A program made the translations under genes and the position numbers. DNA of 64,000 nt, from the NCBI RefSeq assembly GCF_027271155.1, contig NZ_CP114542.1, positions 2,899,001-2,963,000 on the forward strand, read 5' to 3'. The DNA is from Brevundimonas subvibrioides (lineage in GTDB: Bacteria > Pseudomonadota > Alphaproteobacteria > Caulobacterales > Caulobacteraceae). Shown one piece after another: positions 1 through 8,771 of this stretch (position 1 is its first letter; every line of letters starts with the position of its first letter). The notes beneath the pieces were generated by a model that saw nothing but the letters and a program-made list of their open reading frames with translations, was not told where the DNA came from and searched no databases.

Positions 1-492
1 CCCTCGTCCCTCGCCACCGGCCTCCGCCGCCAGGGCCTTGAGTTCGGCGGCGCGGGTCAGGACGGCCTGGTTGTAGGGGCCGCCCTCGCCGAACACGATC
101 AGGTCGGTCAGGCCATGGGTGGCCACCAGCCCGGCCAGATGGGCGGGCCAGTCGCGTACGTCGCCGTCGAAGGTCAGCCCCCCCTTGCGACGCCAGTAGA
201 CCAGATCGCCGATGTTGAAGATCATGCGCAGAACCCGGGCCCCCCGCGCCTCCAGCTCGCCCGCCAGCACCCGGCCGAACGGACCGAACGGCGCGGTCAC
301 GATCAGAAAGCGGCGCGACGACAGGTCGGTGGCGCTGCCGCGCGCGACCCGGTGGCGCGCGGCCGGGACGGGGATCGGGGCCGGGAGTGGCCGGAGGACG
401 GGGGCACCGGTATCGGCCACCCGACGATCCGGGCGGATGCGTCGATCGACAGGCAGAGCGGCGCGGCGCGAGGGAATGCGGACGTCGGCCAT
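1..492 (-). CDS. Capsular polysaccharide export/biosynthesis protein, KpsS-like (3' part outside window)
   Basis: Reading leftwards from an ATG at 490-492, 164 codons stay open to the window edge. After about 60 weakly structured residues comes FLIVTAPFGPFGRVLAGELE, then ARVLRMIFNIGDLVYW and LTDLIVFGEGGPYNQAV. This matches the start of the Capsule_synth (KpsS/LipB) family, whose members open with a G-P-(F/H)-G-P-F-F segment and an N-x-G-D-x-x-x-W motif. Family members act in the cytoplasm on capsule lipid-linker (Kdo) addition or export. The N-terminal extension before the domain is longer than usual. A 24-codon ORF with a better ribosome site ends 2 nt upstream, so expression may be coupled, or the true start may lie further up. 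KpsF lies 8 kb away. Family assignment is moderately sure because only the N-terminus is visible. Confidence 0.72.
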   Translation of the reverse strand, partial: MADVRIPSRRAALPVDRRIRPDRRVADTGAPVLRPLPAPIPVPAARHRVARGSATDLSSRRFLIVTAPFGPFGRVLAGELEARGARVLRMIFNIGDLVYWRRKGGLTFDGDVRDWPAHLAGLVATHGLTDLIVFGEGGPYNQAVLTRAAELKALAAEAGGEGRG

Positions 493-494
493 GC

Positions 495-569
495 TCAGGC
501 GTGACTCGCACGGACGTCGAAAGCGGCTTCGGTCGGAATCACGATCCTCGAGGCGCGGCGCTTTGACAT
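495..569 (-). CDS. 24-aa leader ORF immediately upstream of the KpsS-like gene
   Basis: An ATG at 567-569 is preceded by AAGGAG at good spacing, the best ribosome site in this region. It opens a 24-residue basic peptide, MSKRRASRIVIPTEAAFDVR followed by four residues, whose TGA lies 2 nt before the ATG of the KpsS-like gene in another frame. It may be a translated leader that couples to the capsule gene. Alternatively it is the true N-terminus of that gene, interrupted by a frameshift. No homologue is recognised. Confidence 0.4.
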   Translation of the reverse strand: MSKRRASRIVIPTEAAFDVRASHA

Positions 570-843
570 GGGTCTCCTTGTCGCGCCCGGAACCGCGCGG
601 ATCAACCGGCTTGTCCAAAAAAGCGCGCGCAATCGGCAAGAGCCTGATCGGCTGAGGGGGAAACGCTTCGCGATTCCACCGATGCCGTGAATCAGGCTCC
701 AGAGATGGGCGAGAGCCTGATCCACGCTTTCGGCTGGACCCACGACGGGGGTCCACCTCCAACGATCATGCTCGAGGTTTCACGGAACGGTCGGAACCGG
801 CCGGGATCGACCACAGCCGCCTGTCCGGCCCCGGACAGAACAA
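570..843. other. Gene-free stretch between the capsule gene leader and ompA terminator
   Basis: No convincing gene is seen. The decamer GAGCCTGATC occurs twice, at 640-649 and 713-722. TCAGGCTC (692-699) pairs with GAGCCTGA (713-720), so these could be regulatory half-sites or a weak hairpin upstream of the minus-strand capsule gene. No clear -35/-10 pair could be assigned. Confidence 0.35.
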
Positions 844-875
844 AGCCGCCGACCCTCTTTCGAGAATCGGCGGCT
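844..875 (-). terminator. Rho-independent terminator of ompA
   Basis: AGCCGCCGA (844-852) and TCGGCGGCT (867-875) form a 9-bp stem. Read on the minus strand it is followed by TTTGTT. It lies 82 nt past the ompA stop codon, as expected for a highly expressed porin gene. Confidence 0.7.
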
Positions 876-956
876 GAGTGTGTTGCGTCATCGGCAACCG
901 TTCGTCGGCGACCGGCCCCGGATCGTCAGATCCGGAGCCGGGCCATCGAAGCGGTC

Positions 957-2111
957 CTAGAAGTTGATGCCGATGGTGGCGCGACGGTTCAGAGGCTCGC
1001 GAACGCCGTCGGCGGTCGCACGGGCCAGGTTGGTTTCACCCTTGCCGTCCAGGGCGATCACGCCGCCGTTGACGCCCTGGGCGACCAGAGCATCGGCCAC
1101 GGTGCGCGAACGACGGTTCGACAGGCCCACATTGTAGGCCGCCGAGCCGGACGTATCGGCGTAACCGACGACCAGAACGCGCGTCGGACGACCCGACTTG
1201 GCGTAGGTCGCCGCCTGGGTCACCACCGAGCGGGCTTCGGCCGTCAGGTCCGAACGATCCCAGTCGAAATAGACCACGAACTCACGCGCCGTCGGAGCCG
1301 GCGGAGGCGGCGGCGGGGGCGGAGGCGGCGGGGGAGGCGGCGGGGGCGGAGGCGGCGGCGGCGGGGGCGGAGGCGGCGGCGGGGCCGCTTCTTCGGCACC
1401 GAACGCATAGCGCAGGCCCAGCGTCAGGGTGTGCGACTGGTCGTAGTCGCCTTCGAACGTGCCCTGGTTGAACGACGTCGGGCTCGACACGGTGGCGAAC
1501 TCGGCATCGCCCGTCAGATAGCGATAGGTCAGGTCGATGTTGGCGCGGTCACCCACGGCATAGCTCAGGCCGGCAATGGCCTGGGCCGCGAACTTGGTCG
1601 ACGAATCGTCGCCCACCACCGTCGCCGAACGGGTCGCGCGATAGGCTCCCACGAAGCTGGTGTCGACGCGGTTCACACCGACGCCCACGCCCACGAACGG
1701 ACGGATGCCCCAGTACTCGCCACCGATGTCATAGATGACATTGGCCATCAGCGTGGCGGACTCGATGTCGCCTGCAGGCGAGAAGCAGGGACCCGACGCC
1801 GGCGTCAGGTTGCAGATGCCGTTCGAACCCGACACCGCGCGAACCTTGCCGATGTCGCCCGAGCGATAGCCGCCCTCCAGTTCCACACGCCAGTTGGCGT
1901 CAAAACGGTAGCCCAGACGCGCAAACGCTGCCCAGCCGTCGTTCACTTCAAAATTGAAGTTCTGACCCGTCACCGAAGACTCGGTGTTGATGTCGTCAAT
2001 GACCTGGTAACCGGCGTCTACCGCCCCATACCAGCCATCCGGCTCAGCCGATGCAGCACCAGCGGCCAGAAGCCCCATCGCTGCGACGCCGGCGAGAAGT
2101 TTAAGCTTCAT
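957..2111 (-). CDS. OmpA-family outer membrane protein with beta-barrel, polyproline linker and peptidoglycan-binding domain
   Basis: A 384-aa porin-like protein. Residues 1-21 are a signal peptide ending AAGAASA. An eight-strand OmpA-like barrel follows to about residue 240 (many alternating aromatic strands such as YRSGDIG and LTLGLRYAFG). An uninterrupted run of 28 prolines occupies about 244-271, and a C-terminal OmpA domain about 275-384 (YFDWDRSDLTAEA, VVGYADTSGSAAYN, LSNRRSRTVADAL, EPLNRRATIGI), which binds peptidoglycan non-covalently. The start at 2111 was chosen because GAGGAC lies 7-12 nt upstream and the signal peptide begins there. The reading frame is open for a further 68 codons upstream but that part has no signal-like character. 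Role: tether between outer membrane and cell wall. The gene is followed by its own terminator. Confidence 0.92.
   Translation of the reverse strand: MKLKLLAGVAAMGLLAAGAASAEPDGWYGAVDAGYQVIDDINTESSVTGQNFNFEVNDGWAAFARLGYRFDANWRVELEGGYRSGDIGKVRAVSGSNGICNLTPASGPCFSPAGDIESATLMANVIYDIGGEYWGIRPFVGVGVGVNRVDTSFVGAYRATRSATVVGDDSSTKFAAQAIAGLSYAVGDRANIDLTYRYLTGDAEFATVSSPTSFNQGTFEGDYDQSHTLTLGLRYAFGAEEAAPPPPPPPPPPPPPPPPPPPPPPPPPPPPAPTAREFVVYFDWDRSDLTAEARSVVTQAATYAKSGRPTRVLVVGYADTSGSAAYNVGLSNRRSRTVADALVAQGVNGGVIALDGKGETNLARATADGVREPLNRRATIGINF
1299..1382 (-). repeat. 84-bp CCN tract encoding 28 consecutive prolines in ompA
   Basis: On the plus strand this is an almost pure G/C tract of NGG triplets with mixed third positions (CGG, GGG, AGG). 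In the ompA frame every codon is proline. It links barrel and peptidoglycan-binding domain. The low-complexity sequence could change length by slippage; any change in whole triplets would keep the frame. Confidence 0.9.
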
Positions 2112-2308
2112 GTCAGTCCTCATTATTGATTGATGCCCTAGGGCCACGCTTACACGCGGCACTCGGGAAGCCGAACGGCAGACTGCACTGCAGGTTCCGC
2201 AGAACGGCTCGCAATGCGACAACTGTGGCGCCATTTCAACACATATCCCCCCCTTGGCGAAACGCGGCGGCCTGATATCAGGCTGGAGGAACAAGGGAGT
2301 CCGGCTCA

Positions 2309-3214
2309 ATGACAATTCGGTTCGACGGCAAGGTGGCGATCGTCACGGGTGCAGGGGGCGGTCTGGGGCGTGAACACGCCCTGGCCCTGGCCGCCCGCGG
2401 GGCCAGGGTGGTCGTGAACGACCTGGGCGTGGCGCGCGACGGATCGGGATCGTCGCAAAGCCCTGCTGAAGCCGTGGTGGCCGAGATTGTGGCCAGGGGC
2501 GGAGAGGCCATGGCCAACGGAGCCTCCGTGACGGACTTCGAAGCGGTCAAGGCGATGGTGGCCGAGGCGACCGCCAGATGGGGGTCGGTCGACATCCTGG
2601 TGAACAACGCAGGGGTCCTGCGCGACAAGTCCTTCGCCAAGATGGAGATCGAGGATTTCCGCTTTGTCGTCGACGTGCACCTGATGGGGGCGGTCAACTG
2701 CACCAAGGCGGTCTGGGACGGCATGCGCGAGCGGAACCATGGCCGCATCGTGATGACCACATCGTCGTCCGGCCTCTATGGCAACTTCGGCCAGGCCAAC
2801 TATGGCGCGGCCAAGATGGCGCTGGTCGGCTTCATGCAGACCCTGGCCATCGAGGGGGCCAGGAACGACATCCGGGTCAACTGCCTGGCCCCCACCGCCC
2901 ATACGCGAATGACCGAAGACCTGGGCGCGGCACTGCCGCTGGAGGCGCTGGGGCCCGAACTGGTGTCGCCGGGCCTGCTTTATCTGGTCAGCCAGGACGC
3001 GCCGACGCGCTGCATCCTGGCGGCCGGGGCCGGGGGCTTCGAGCGGGCCTATGTGACCCTGACCCAGGGCGTGAGGATCGTCGGCGACGACGCGGCCGAT
3101 CAGGTCGCCGCCCGGTTCGAGGCGATCTCGGACCGGACCGGCGAGATCGTTCCGGAGATGGGGGCCGCCCAGGGCATGATCGAACTCACGAAGGCCCAAA
3201 AGGCCCACGCCTGA
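2309..3214 (+). CDS. Short-chain dehydrogenase/reductase, (R)-3-hydroxyacyl-CoA dehydrogenase type
   Basis: A 301-aa SDR enzyme. The cofactor motif TGAGGGLGREHA sits at about residues 14-25, the NNAGVL motif near 95, and the catalytic YxxxK as Y165-GAA-K169, with serines of TTSSSGLYG just before it. The long insert and the sequence AARGARVVVNDLG resemble the dehydrogenase part of peroxisomal-type multifunctional enzyme 2 (17beta-HSD4) and related bacterial 3-hydroxyacyl-CoA dehydrogenases. The ATG follows AAGGGAG. It is divergent from ompA. A thiolase lies 140 nt downstream on the same strand, so the pair probably serves beta-oxidation or a related acyl-CoA route. Substrate is inferred. Confidence 0.85.
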   Translation: MTIRFDGKVAIVTGAGGGLGREHALALAARGARVVVNDLGVARDGSGSSQSPAEAVVAEIVARGGEAMANGASVTDFEAVKAMVAEATARWGSVDILVNNAGVLRDKSFAKMEIEDFRFVVDVHLMGAVNCTKAVWDGMRERNHGRIVMTTSSSGLYGNFGQANYGAAKMALVGFMQTLAIEGARNDIRVNCLAPTAHTRMTEDLGAALPLEALGPELVSPGLLYLVSQDAPTRCILAAGAGGFERAYVTLTQGVRIVGDDAADQVAARFEAISDRTGEIVPEMGAAQGMIELTKAQKAHA

Positions 3215-3354
3215 TCGGGCCTTGACCGCTTGCCTTGACGCGACGGCAGGCGCGTAAGTCTGATGCATCCGTTGAACCGGTCGACAGACGCCGGACAATG
3301 TACGAGGAAACCGCGCTCCAGCCTTCGGCCGGGCGCCCGACAAGGAAGCCCGCC

Positions 3355-4557
3355 ATGCGTGAAGCCGTCATCGTCTCCACCGCCCGCACCCCCATCGGGC
3401 GGGCCTATCGCGGGGCGTTCAACGACACCGCGCCCCAGCAGCTGGGGGCCCATGCCGTCAAACACGCCGTGGCGCGTGCCGGCGTCGATCCGGCCGAGAT
3501 CGAGGACGTGGTTCTGGGCGCGGCCCTGCAGCAGGGCGGGACGGGTACCAATGTGGCGCGTCAGATCGCGCTGGCGGCGGGCCTGCCCTCGTCCGTTCCC
3601 GGCATGACGATCGACCGACAGTGCGCCTCCGGCCTGATGGGGATCGCCACTGCGGCGAAACAGGTGGTGGTCGACCAGCAGAAGATGGCCGTCGGCGGCG
3701 GGCTGGAGTCGATCTCGCTGGTCCAGAACCAGCACATGAACCTGTACCGGATGAAGGACGAGGCGCTGCTGAAGCTGTCGCCACACATCTATATGTCGAT
3801 GCTGGAGACGGCCGAGGTGGTGTCGCGCCGCTATGGCATCAGCCGCGATCGCCAGGACGAATACGCGCTGCAATCCCAGCAGCGGACGGCGGCGGCCCAG
3901 GCGGCCGGGTATCTGGATGCCGAAATCGTGCCGATGACCACGACCATGCAGGTTGTGGACAAGGCGACGGGTCATGCCTCGAACAGGGAAGTGACCCTGT
4001 CGAAGGACGAGGGCAATCGCGCCGATACCACGCTGGAAGGGCTGAAGGGCCTGAAGCCCGTGTTCGGGGGCGGCGAGGAAATCCAGCAGGGCGAGTTCAT
4101 CACCGCCGGCAATGCGTCCCAGCTGTCGGACGGAGCCTCGGCCAGCGTCATCATGGAGGCGGGCGAGGCGGTGCGGCACAACCTGGTGCCTCTGGGAGCC
4201 TATCGCGGCATGGTCGTCGCTGGCTGCGAGCCGGACGAAATGGGCATCGGTCCGGTCTATGCGGTGCCCAAATTGCTGAAGCGCCACGGTCTGACGGTCG
4301 ACGACATCGGCATCTGGGAGCTGAACGAGGCCTTCGCCTCCCAGGTCCTGTATTGCGCCGACACGATCGGCATCCCGATGGACCGGCTGAACGTCTCGGG
4401 CGGGGCGATCTCGATCGGCCACCCCTATGGCATGTCGGGCGCGCGGATGACGGGCCACGTCCTGATCGAGGGCAAGCGGCGCGGGGCCCGGTACGGCGTC
4501 GTCACCATGTGCATCGGGGGCGGCCAGGGCGCGGCGGGGCTGTTCGAGATCTACTGA
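3355..4557 (+). CDS. Acetyl-CoA acyltransferase (thiolase)
   Basis: A 400-aa thiolase that cleaves 3-ketoacyl-CoA or condenses acyl-CoA units. The nucleophilic cysteine is C90 in [11 protein letters not shown]. The C-terminal active-site motifs [17 protein letters not shown] and [11 protein letters not shown] are both intact. The start at 3355 gives the family N-terminus [20 protein letters not shown] and follows AAGGAA; an upstream in-frame start at 3235 has no family support. Length is normal. With the SDR gene just upstream it makes the last two steps of a beta-oxidation cycle; no hydratase or acyl-CoA dehydrogenase is nearby. It ends convergent with otsA. Confidence 0.93.
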   Translation: MREAVIVSTARTPIGRAYRGAFNDTAPQQLGAHAVKHAVARAGVDPAEIEDVVLGAALQQGGTGTNVARQIALAAGLPSSVPGMTIDRQCASGLMGIATAAKQVVVDQQKMAVGGGLESISLVQNQHMNLYRMKDEALLKLSPHIYMSMLETAEVVSRRYGISRDRQDEYALQSQQRTAAAQAAGYLDAEIVPMTTTMQVVDKATGHASNREVTLSKDEGNRADTTLEGLKGLKPVFGGGEEIQQGEFITAGNASQLSDGASASVIMEAGEAVRHNLVPLGAYRGMVVAGCEPDEMGIGPVYAVPKLLKRHGLTVDDIGIWELNEAFASQVLYCADTIGIPMDRLNVSGGAISIGHPYGMSGARMTGHVLIEGKRRGARYGVVTMCIGGGQGAAGLFEIY

Positions 4558-4665
4558 GGGGAAACGGCGAGGCGCCTGGCCTGATCGATGGCCGACCCCT
4601 GTTCGGCCCCGGGGGCCGGGTCGCGCGATGGAGAGGTCCTGGCCGATAGGGCAGGCTGAGTCGGA

Positions 4666-6090
4666 TCAGGCGGCGTCGGCGTGTCCGTGGAAGGGCGCAT
4701 CGCCGTCGCCGATGATCTCCACCGCCTTCAGGGCTCCGACGAAGCTGTCGCGCCAGATCCCCACGTCGGTGTTGCGCACGACCTGCATCAGCGCCTGCCA
4801 TTTCCGGACCCGCTCCGACAGCGGCATGGTCAGGGCCTTCTTGATGGCGTCGGACAGTTCCTCGCGGCTGAACGGATTGACCAGCAGGGCCTCGCCCATC
4901 TGTTCGGCCGCCCCGGCGAAGCGCGACAGGATCAGGACGCCCGGATCCTCCGGGTTCTGGGCGGCGACATACTCCTTGGCGACCAGGTTCATGCCGTCGC
5001 GCAGGGGCGTGACCAGACAGACGCGGGCCGCGCGATAGATTCCCGCCAGCTGGTCGCGGCGATAGCTGCGGTTCAGATAGCGGATCGGCTGCCAGTCCAT
5101 ATCGGCATACTCACCGTTGATCCGGCCGGCCAGGGCATCCAGCCGGGCGCGGATGTCCTGATAGGTATCGACGTCGTCGCGGCTGATCGGCGTGACCTGC
5201 ACCAGGAAGACATCGCCACGCATGTCGGCATTGTCGTGCAGGAACTGCTCATAGCCGAGCATCCGTTCCTCAAGCCCCTTGGAGTAGTCGAGCCGGTCGA
5301 CCCCGACCATCATGGACCGGAAGGCGGAGGACGCCGCCATCCGGTCATAGGTCCGCGCGCCCTGCGGCGAGGTGCGGGCGTCGAGGAAGCCCTGGACGTC
5401 GATGCCGATGGGGAAGACGCCGACGCAGACCTTTCGCCCGAAGGCTTCGAGCCCGTCATACCCGGACAGCTCTCCACCGACCTCGGAGATCACATAGTCG
5501 CGGAACAGGTCCAGCCATTCCTGGGTCTGGAACCCGATCAGGTCATAGGCGAACAGGCTTTCGACCAGACGCCGATGGTGCGGCAGGGTCACCAGCAGCT
5601 GGCGCACCGGCCAGGGCGTGTGCAGGAAGAAGCCGATCCGGTTCCTGACCCCGAGGCGCCGCAGATCCCGTGCAATCGGGATCAGGTGATAGTCGTGGAT
5701 CCAGATGACGTCATGAGGTTGCAGCAGCGGGGCCAGCACCTCGGCGAAGCGGCGGTTCACCCGCTCGTAGCCCTCGCCGTAGGACCGCTCGTAGGCCGTC
5801 AGGTCGAGCCGATGATGGAACAGCGGCCACAGGGTCTTGTTGGCATAGCCATTGTAGTATTCGTCGACGTCCTGCGCCTCCAGGTCCACCAGGGCGACCG
5901 TCACGCCCGCCCGATCCTCGTATTTCAGGTCGCCGGTGAACTGGTCCGTGGTCTCCCCAGACCAGCCGAACCACAGGCCATCGTATTTGCGCAGGGCGGC
6001 CGACAGTGCCATCGCCAGACCGCCCGCCGAGCCGGCGGCGGGATCGGTCGGGGCCGACACACGGTTGGAGACGACGATCAGGCGGCTCAT
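4666..6090 (-). CDS. otsA: Alpha,alpha-trehalose-phosphate synthase (UDP-forming)
   Basis: A 474-aa GT20 enzyme that joins UDP-glucose and glucose-6-phosphate into trehalose-6-phosphate. Visible family motifs: SRLIVVSNRVSAP at the start, GWSGE, WPLFHHR, VWIHDYHLIPI, GFFLHTPWP, VGVDRLDYSKGL, RDGMNLVAKEY and ILSRFAGAAEQM. Length is typical of OtsA. The start at 6090 overlaps the stop of the GH15 gene by 4 nt (ATGA). It is last in the operon otsB-GH15-otsA, so synthesis and dephosphorylation are co-expressed, probably for osmotic or desiccation protection. Confidence 0.96.
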   Translation of the reverse strand: MSRLIVVSNRVSAPTDPAAGSAGGLAMALSAALRKYDGLWFGWSGETTDQFTGDLKYEDRAGVTVALVDLEAQDVDEYYNGYANKTLWPLFHHRLDLTAYERSYGEGYERVNRRFAEVLAPLLQPHDVIWIHDYHLIPIARDLRRLGVRNRIGFFLHTPWPVRQLLVTLPHHRRLVESLFAYDLIGFQTQEWLDLFRDYVISEVGGELSGYDGLEAFGRKVCVGVFPIGIDVQGFLDARTSPQGARTYDRMAASSAFRSMMVGVDRLDYSKGLEERMLGYEQFLHDNADMRGDVFLVQVTPISRDDVDTYQDIRARLDALAGRINGEYADMDWQPIRYLNRSYRRDQLAGIYRAARVCLVTPLRDGMNLVAKEYVAAQNPEDPGVLILSRFAGAAEQMGEALLVNPFSREELSDAIKKALTMPLSERVRKWQALMQVVRNTDVGIWRDSFVGALKAVEIIGDGDAPFHGHADAA

Positions 6091-7889
6091 CGCACGTCCG
6101 TCCAGGAGCGGCTGAGCAGGACGGCGCAGTTGATGATGCCGACCAGGGAATAGGTCTGCGGATAGTTGCCCCACAGCTCGTCGTCGCCCAGCGCAATGTC
6201 CTCGCTCAGCAGACCGGCATGGGTGCGACGGCTCAGCATCTGGTCGAAGATCTCGCGCGCTTCCTGATCGCGGCCATTCTGGTGAAGGGCCTCGATGAAC
6301 CAGAACGTGCAGAAGTTGAATGCGGTTTCCGGCGCGCCGAAATCATCGGGCTCGACATAGCGAAACAAATAGGGGCCCTTTTTCAGATCACGCTCGATGG
6401 CGTGGAAGGTCGCGATCTGGCGCGGGTCCAAGGGCTCCAGAAAGCCCAGATCGACCATCTGGAGCAGGGAGGCGTCCAGCTCCTGGCCGCCGAAGCTGGC
6501 GGCGAAGCGCCCCTCTTCGGGCACGAAGGCCTCGTCCTCGATCCGCGTCCGGACGATCGCTGCGCGCGCGGTCCAGACGACCGCGCGGTCGTGGAGCCCC
6601 AGCCGGTCGGCCGCCTTGGCCAGACGGTCGCAGGCGGCCCAGCACATGACCGAGGAATAGGTATGGACACGGGCGATCGTGCGGAACTCCCACAGGCCGG
6701 CATCGACCTGGTCGTGCATGGCGAAGGCCCGGTCCCCGACCTTTTCGAGGGCATGGAAGTCGTCGATCGTGCCGGCCCGCAGCAGGCGGCTGTCGTAGAA
6801 GCTCTGGACGAGGGGCAGGACGATCTGTCCGTACACGTCGTGCTGCAGATGTTCGCGCGCCTGGTTGCCGACCCGGACAGGTTTCATGCCGCGGTAGCCC
6901 GCGACCGATGTCACGATCCGCTCGTCGATGTCCTCTTCCAGCCCCACGCCATAGACCGGCTGGACGTGACCCCCGGCCGAGGAATCCACCAGGTTGCGCA
7001 GATAGACGAGGTAGTTCTCCAGGATATCGACCGCACCCAGACGGTTCAGCGCCCGCACCGTGTAATAGGCGTCGCGGACCCAGCAATAGCGGTAATCCCA
7101 GTTCCGCCCGCTCTCGGGGAACTCCGGGACCGAGGTGGTCATGGCCGCCACGATCGCTCCGGTCTCCTCGAAGACGCAGAGCTTCAGCGTGATGGCCGCG
7201 CGGATGACGGCCTCCTGGTAGTCGAGCGGGATATAGAGACTGCGCACCCAGTCACGCCAATAGGCTATGGTCCGCTCCAGCGTGGCGCCGATGCCGGGGC
7301 CGACCTCCTGATCGTAGCCTTCGTCAGGCCCCAGAAAGAAGTGCAGCGGGGATTCCAGACGAAAGACGCGCTCGTCCAGCACATGCGACACAGGACAGTC
7401 CGTCGTCAGGCGCAGGGTGACGTCCGTGCACAGATAGTGGATGTGGTTCGACCCGGACGTCACCTCCGCCCGACGCGCGCCCCAGTCGGCGGACGGACGC
7501 AGGCGGATGCGGACGCGGGGCGTTCCCGACAGGGGCCGGACGATCCGGGCAAAGGCGAGCGGCCGATAGGTGCGCGCATGCTTGGCGTGACGGGGAGCGA
7601 AATCGATGATCTCGACCGCCGATCCATCATCGGCGATCAGGACCGTGCGGAGCACCGGCGTATTGCGGACATAGGCCTGGCTGACCGAGGCCAGGGTCTC
7701 AAGCTCCACGGTCCAGAAGCCATGCTCGGGTGCATCGCCGTCCATCAGGGCGGAAAAGACCGGATCGCCATCGATGCGCGGCGCGCAGGCCCAGACGAAA
7801 CAACCCGCGCGGTCGATCAGGGCCGCAATGGCGCAGTTGCCGATCGGCGCGAGATCCAGCGACGGGCGGTCAGGGGCGGGACCGGTCAT
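6087..7889 (-). CDS. Glycoside hydrolase family 15 (glucoamylase/trehalase-like) protein
   Basis: A 600-aa cytoplasmic GH15 protein with no signal peptide. It opens LDLAPIGNCAIAALIDRAG, the usual start of bacterial GH15 proteins. It has the (alpha/alpha)6 barrel signatures WDYRYCWVRDAYYTVRAL and HVQPVYGVGLEEDIDERIV, and a late ETAFNFCTFWFIEALHQNGR segment. It lies between otsB and otsA with 4-nt ATGA overlaps on both sides, an arrangement found in other Proteobacteria. Some GH15 members have trehalase activity, so it may recycle trehalose; the natural substrate cannot be decided from sequence. Confidence 0.9.
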   Translation of the reverse strand: MTGPAPDRPSLDLAPIGNCAIAALIDRAGCFVWACAPRIDGDPVFSALMDGDAPEHGFWTVELETLASVSQAYVRNTPVLRTVLIADDGSAVEIIDFAPRHAKHARTYRPLAFARIVRPLSGTPRVRIRLRPSADWGARRAEVTSGSNHIHYLCTDVTLRLTTDCPVSHVLDERVFRLESPLHFFLGPDEGYDQEVGPGIGATLERTIAYWRDWVRSLYIPLDYQEAVIRAAITLKLCVFEETGAIVAAMTTSVPEFPESGRNWDYRYCWVRDAYYTVRALNRLGAVDILENYLVYLRNLVDSSAGGHVQPVYGVGLEEDIDERIVTSVAGYRGMKPVRVGNQAREHLQHDVYGQIVLPLVQSFYDSRLLRAGTIDDFHALEKVGDRAFAMHDQVDAGLWEFRTIARVHTYSSVMCWAACDRLAKAADRLGLHDRAVVWTARAAIVRTRIEDEAFVPEEGRFAASFGGQELDASLLQMVDLGFLEPLDPRQIATFHAIERDLKKGPYLFRYVEPDDFGAPETAFNFCTFWFIEALHQNGRDQEAREIFDQMLSRRTHAGLLSEDIALGDDELWGNYPQTYSLVGIINCAVLLSRSWTDVR

Positions 7890-8659
7890 GCGGGCTGAAC
7901 CTCCATGGCGACGGCCTCCAGCCAGGTCAGAACAGCATCGACATCGGTCAGGCCGTAGCGTGCCGCGCTCCTGCGTGGGGCACCGACGAGGATGCCGAAA
8001 CCACCGAGGGCCACAGCGGCCCTGAAGCCGGCCTCGTCGGTCAGGTCATCGCCGATCATCACGGGCATGGTCCCGGCGAACGCCGGTTCGGCCATAAAGG
8101 CATTGAGAGCCGTGCCCTTGTCGGCACCGGGGGTCTTGAGTTCCACCACCATCTTGCCGGGCTGAACCACCAGACCGGCCCGCTCGGCCAGATCTTCGGC
8201 AAGGATCCGGGCCTCCGCCTCCGCCCGGGGCGCGCCGCGATAGTGCAGGCCGGCCGACACGCCCTTGTCCTCCACGATCACGCCCGGATGTTCGGCGGCG
8301 AAGGCGTGAAAATCCGCGACGGCCGCCGCGACCCCGGCGGATGGCGGTATCGCGTGGATGGATCCGTCGCGGCCGCGCCGATGCAGGCCGTGCACGCCCG
8401 CCGCCGCGCGTGCGGCACCGCCCGCGATCCGGTCGATCTCCGGCAGGGTTCGCCCGCTGATGACGGCCAGTCGCCCCTCGAGCGCCGGATCGAGCGCCTG
8501 CAGCACGCGGGTTCGGCGTGGATCGGCGACGACCGCGTCCGGCGTGCTGGCCATGGGAGCCAGAACGCCATCCAGGTCGAGAAAAAGAGCAAGCCCCGCA
8601 CGCGCGCAGACGGGCGGCGGCGGCAGGCATGGGATGGGTGTTCCGGCGTTTGACGGCAT
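7886..8659 (-). CDS. otsB: Trehalose-6-phosphate phosphatase
   Basis: A 257-aa HAD-superfamily phosphatase. Motif I is LFLDLDGVLAPMA (nucleophile and acid aspartates). Motif II lies in RLAVISGRTLPEID, and motif IV in PVMIGDDLTDEAGF, with the conserved VELKTPGADKGTAL lysine region before it. It removes phosphate from trehalose-6-phosphate made by OtsA. The start at 8659 is preceded by GGAC; an in-frame ATG at 8704 is possible but adds residues without family similarity. It is first gene of the otsB-GH15-otsA operon. Confidence 0.93.
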   Translation of the reverse strand: MPSNAGTPIPCLPPPPVCARAGLALFLDLDGVLAPMASTPDAVVADPRRTRVLQALDPALEGRLAVISGRTLPEIDRIAGGAARAAAGVHGLHRRGRDGSIHAIPPSAGVAAAVADFHAFAAEHPGVIVEDKGVSAGLHYRGAPRAEAEARILAEDLAERAGLVVQPGKMVVELKTPGADKGTALNAFMAEPAFAGTMPVMIGDDLTDEAGFRAAVALGGFGILVGAPRRSAARYGLTDVDAVLTWLEAVAMEVQPA

Positions 8660-8771
8660 TCTGTCCAGACGGTGTATTTGGTGTCCGGTGCCCAAACGCC
8701 CCACAGCGGCAAAGGTTGGCCCGGAGCCGGTGAACTTGCGTTACAGCGGCCCGGCTCGCTAAACCGTCGCC

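Noticed and set aside
1299..1382. Possible CRISPR or tandem repeat array in the G-rich tract
   Set aside because: No spacer-repeat structure; it is codon-level low complexity within ompA. No CRISPR array was seen anywhere in the window.
687..2129. Long plus-strand ORF with arginine-rich repeats opposite ompA
   Set aside because: It is the antisense of the proline tract and barrel of ompA; its composition follows from the opposite strand and it has no ribosome site.
2234..2239. TTGAAA (minus strand) as -35 of ompA
   Set aside because: No acceptable -10 at the right spacing was found, so no ompA promoter is reported.
4604..4618. CGGCCCCGGGGGCCG palindrome between thiolase and otsA as a terminator
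   Set aside because: Short GC-only palindrome without a T run in a GC-rich gap; too weak to call.
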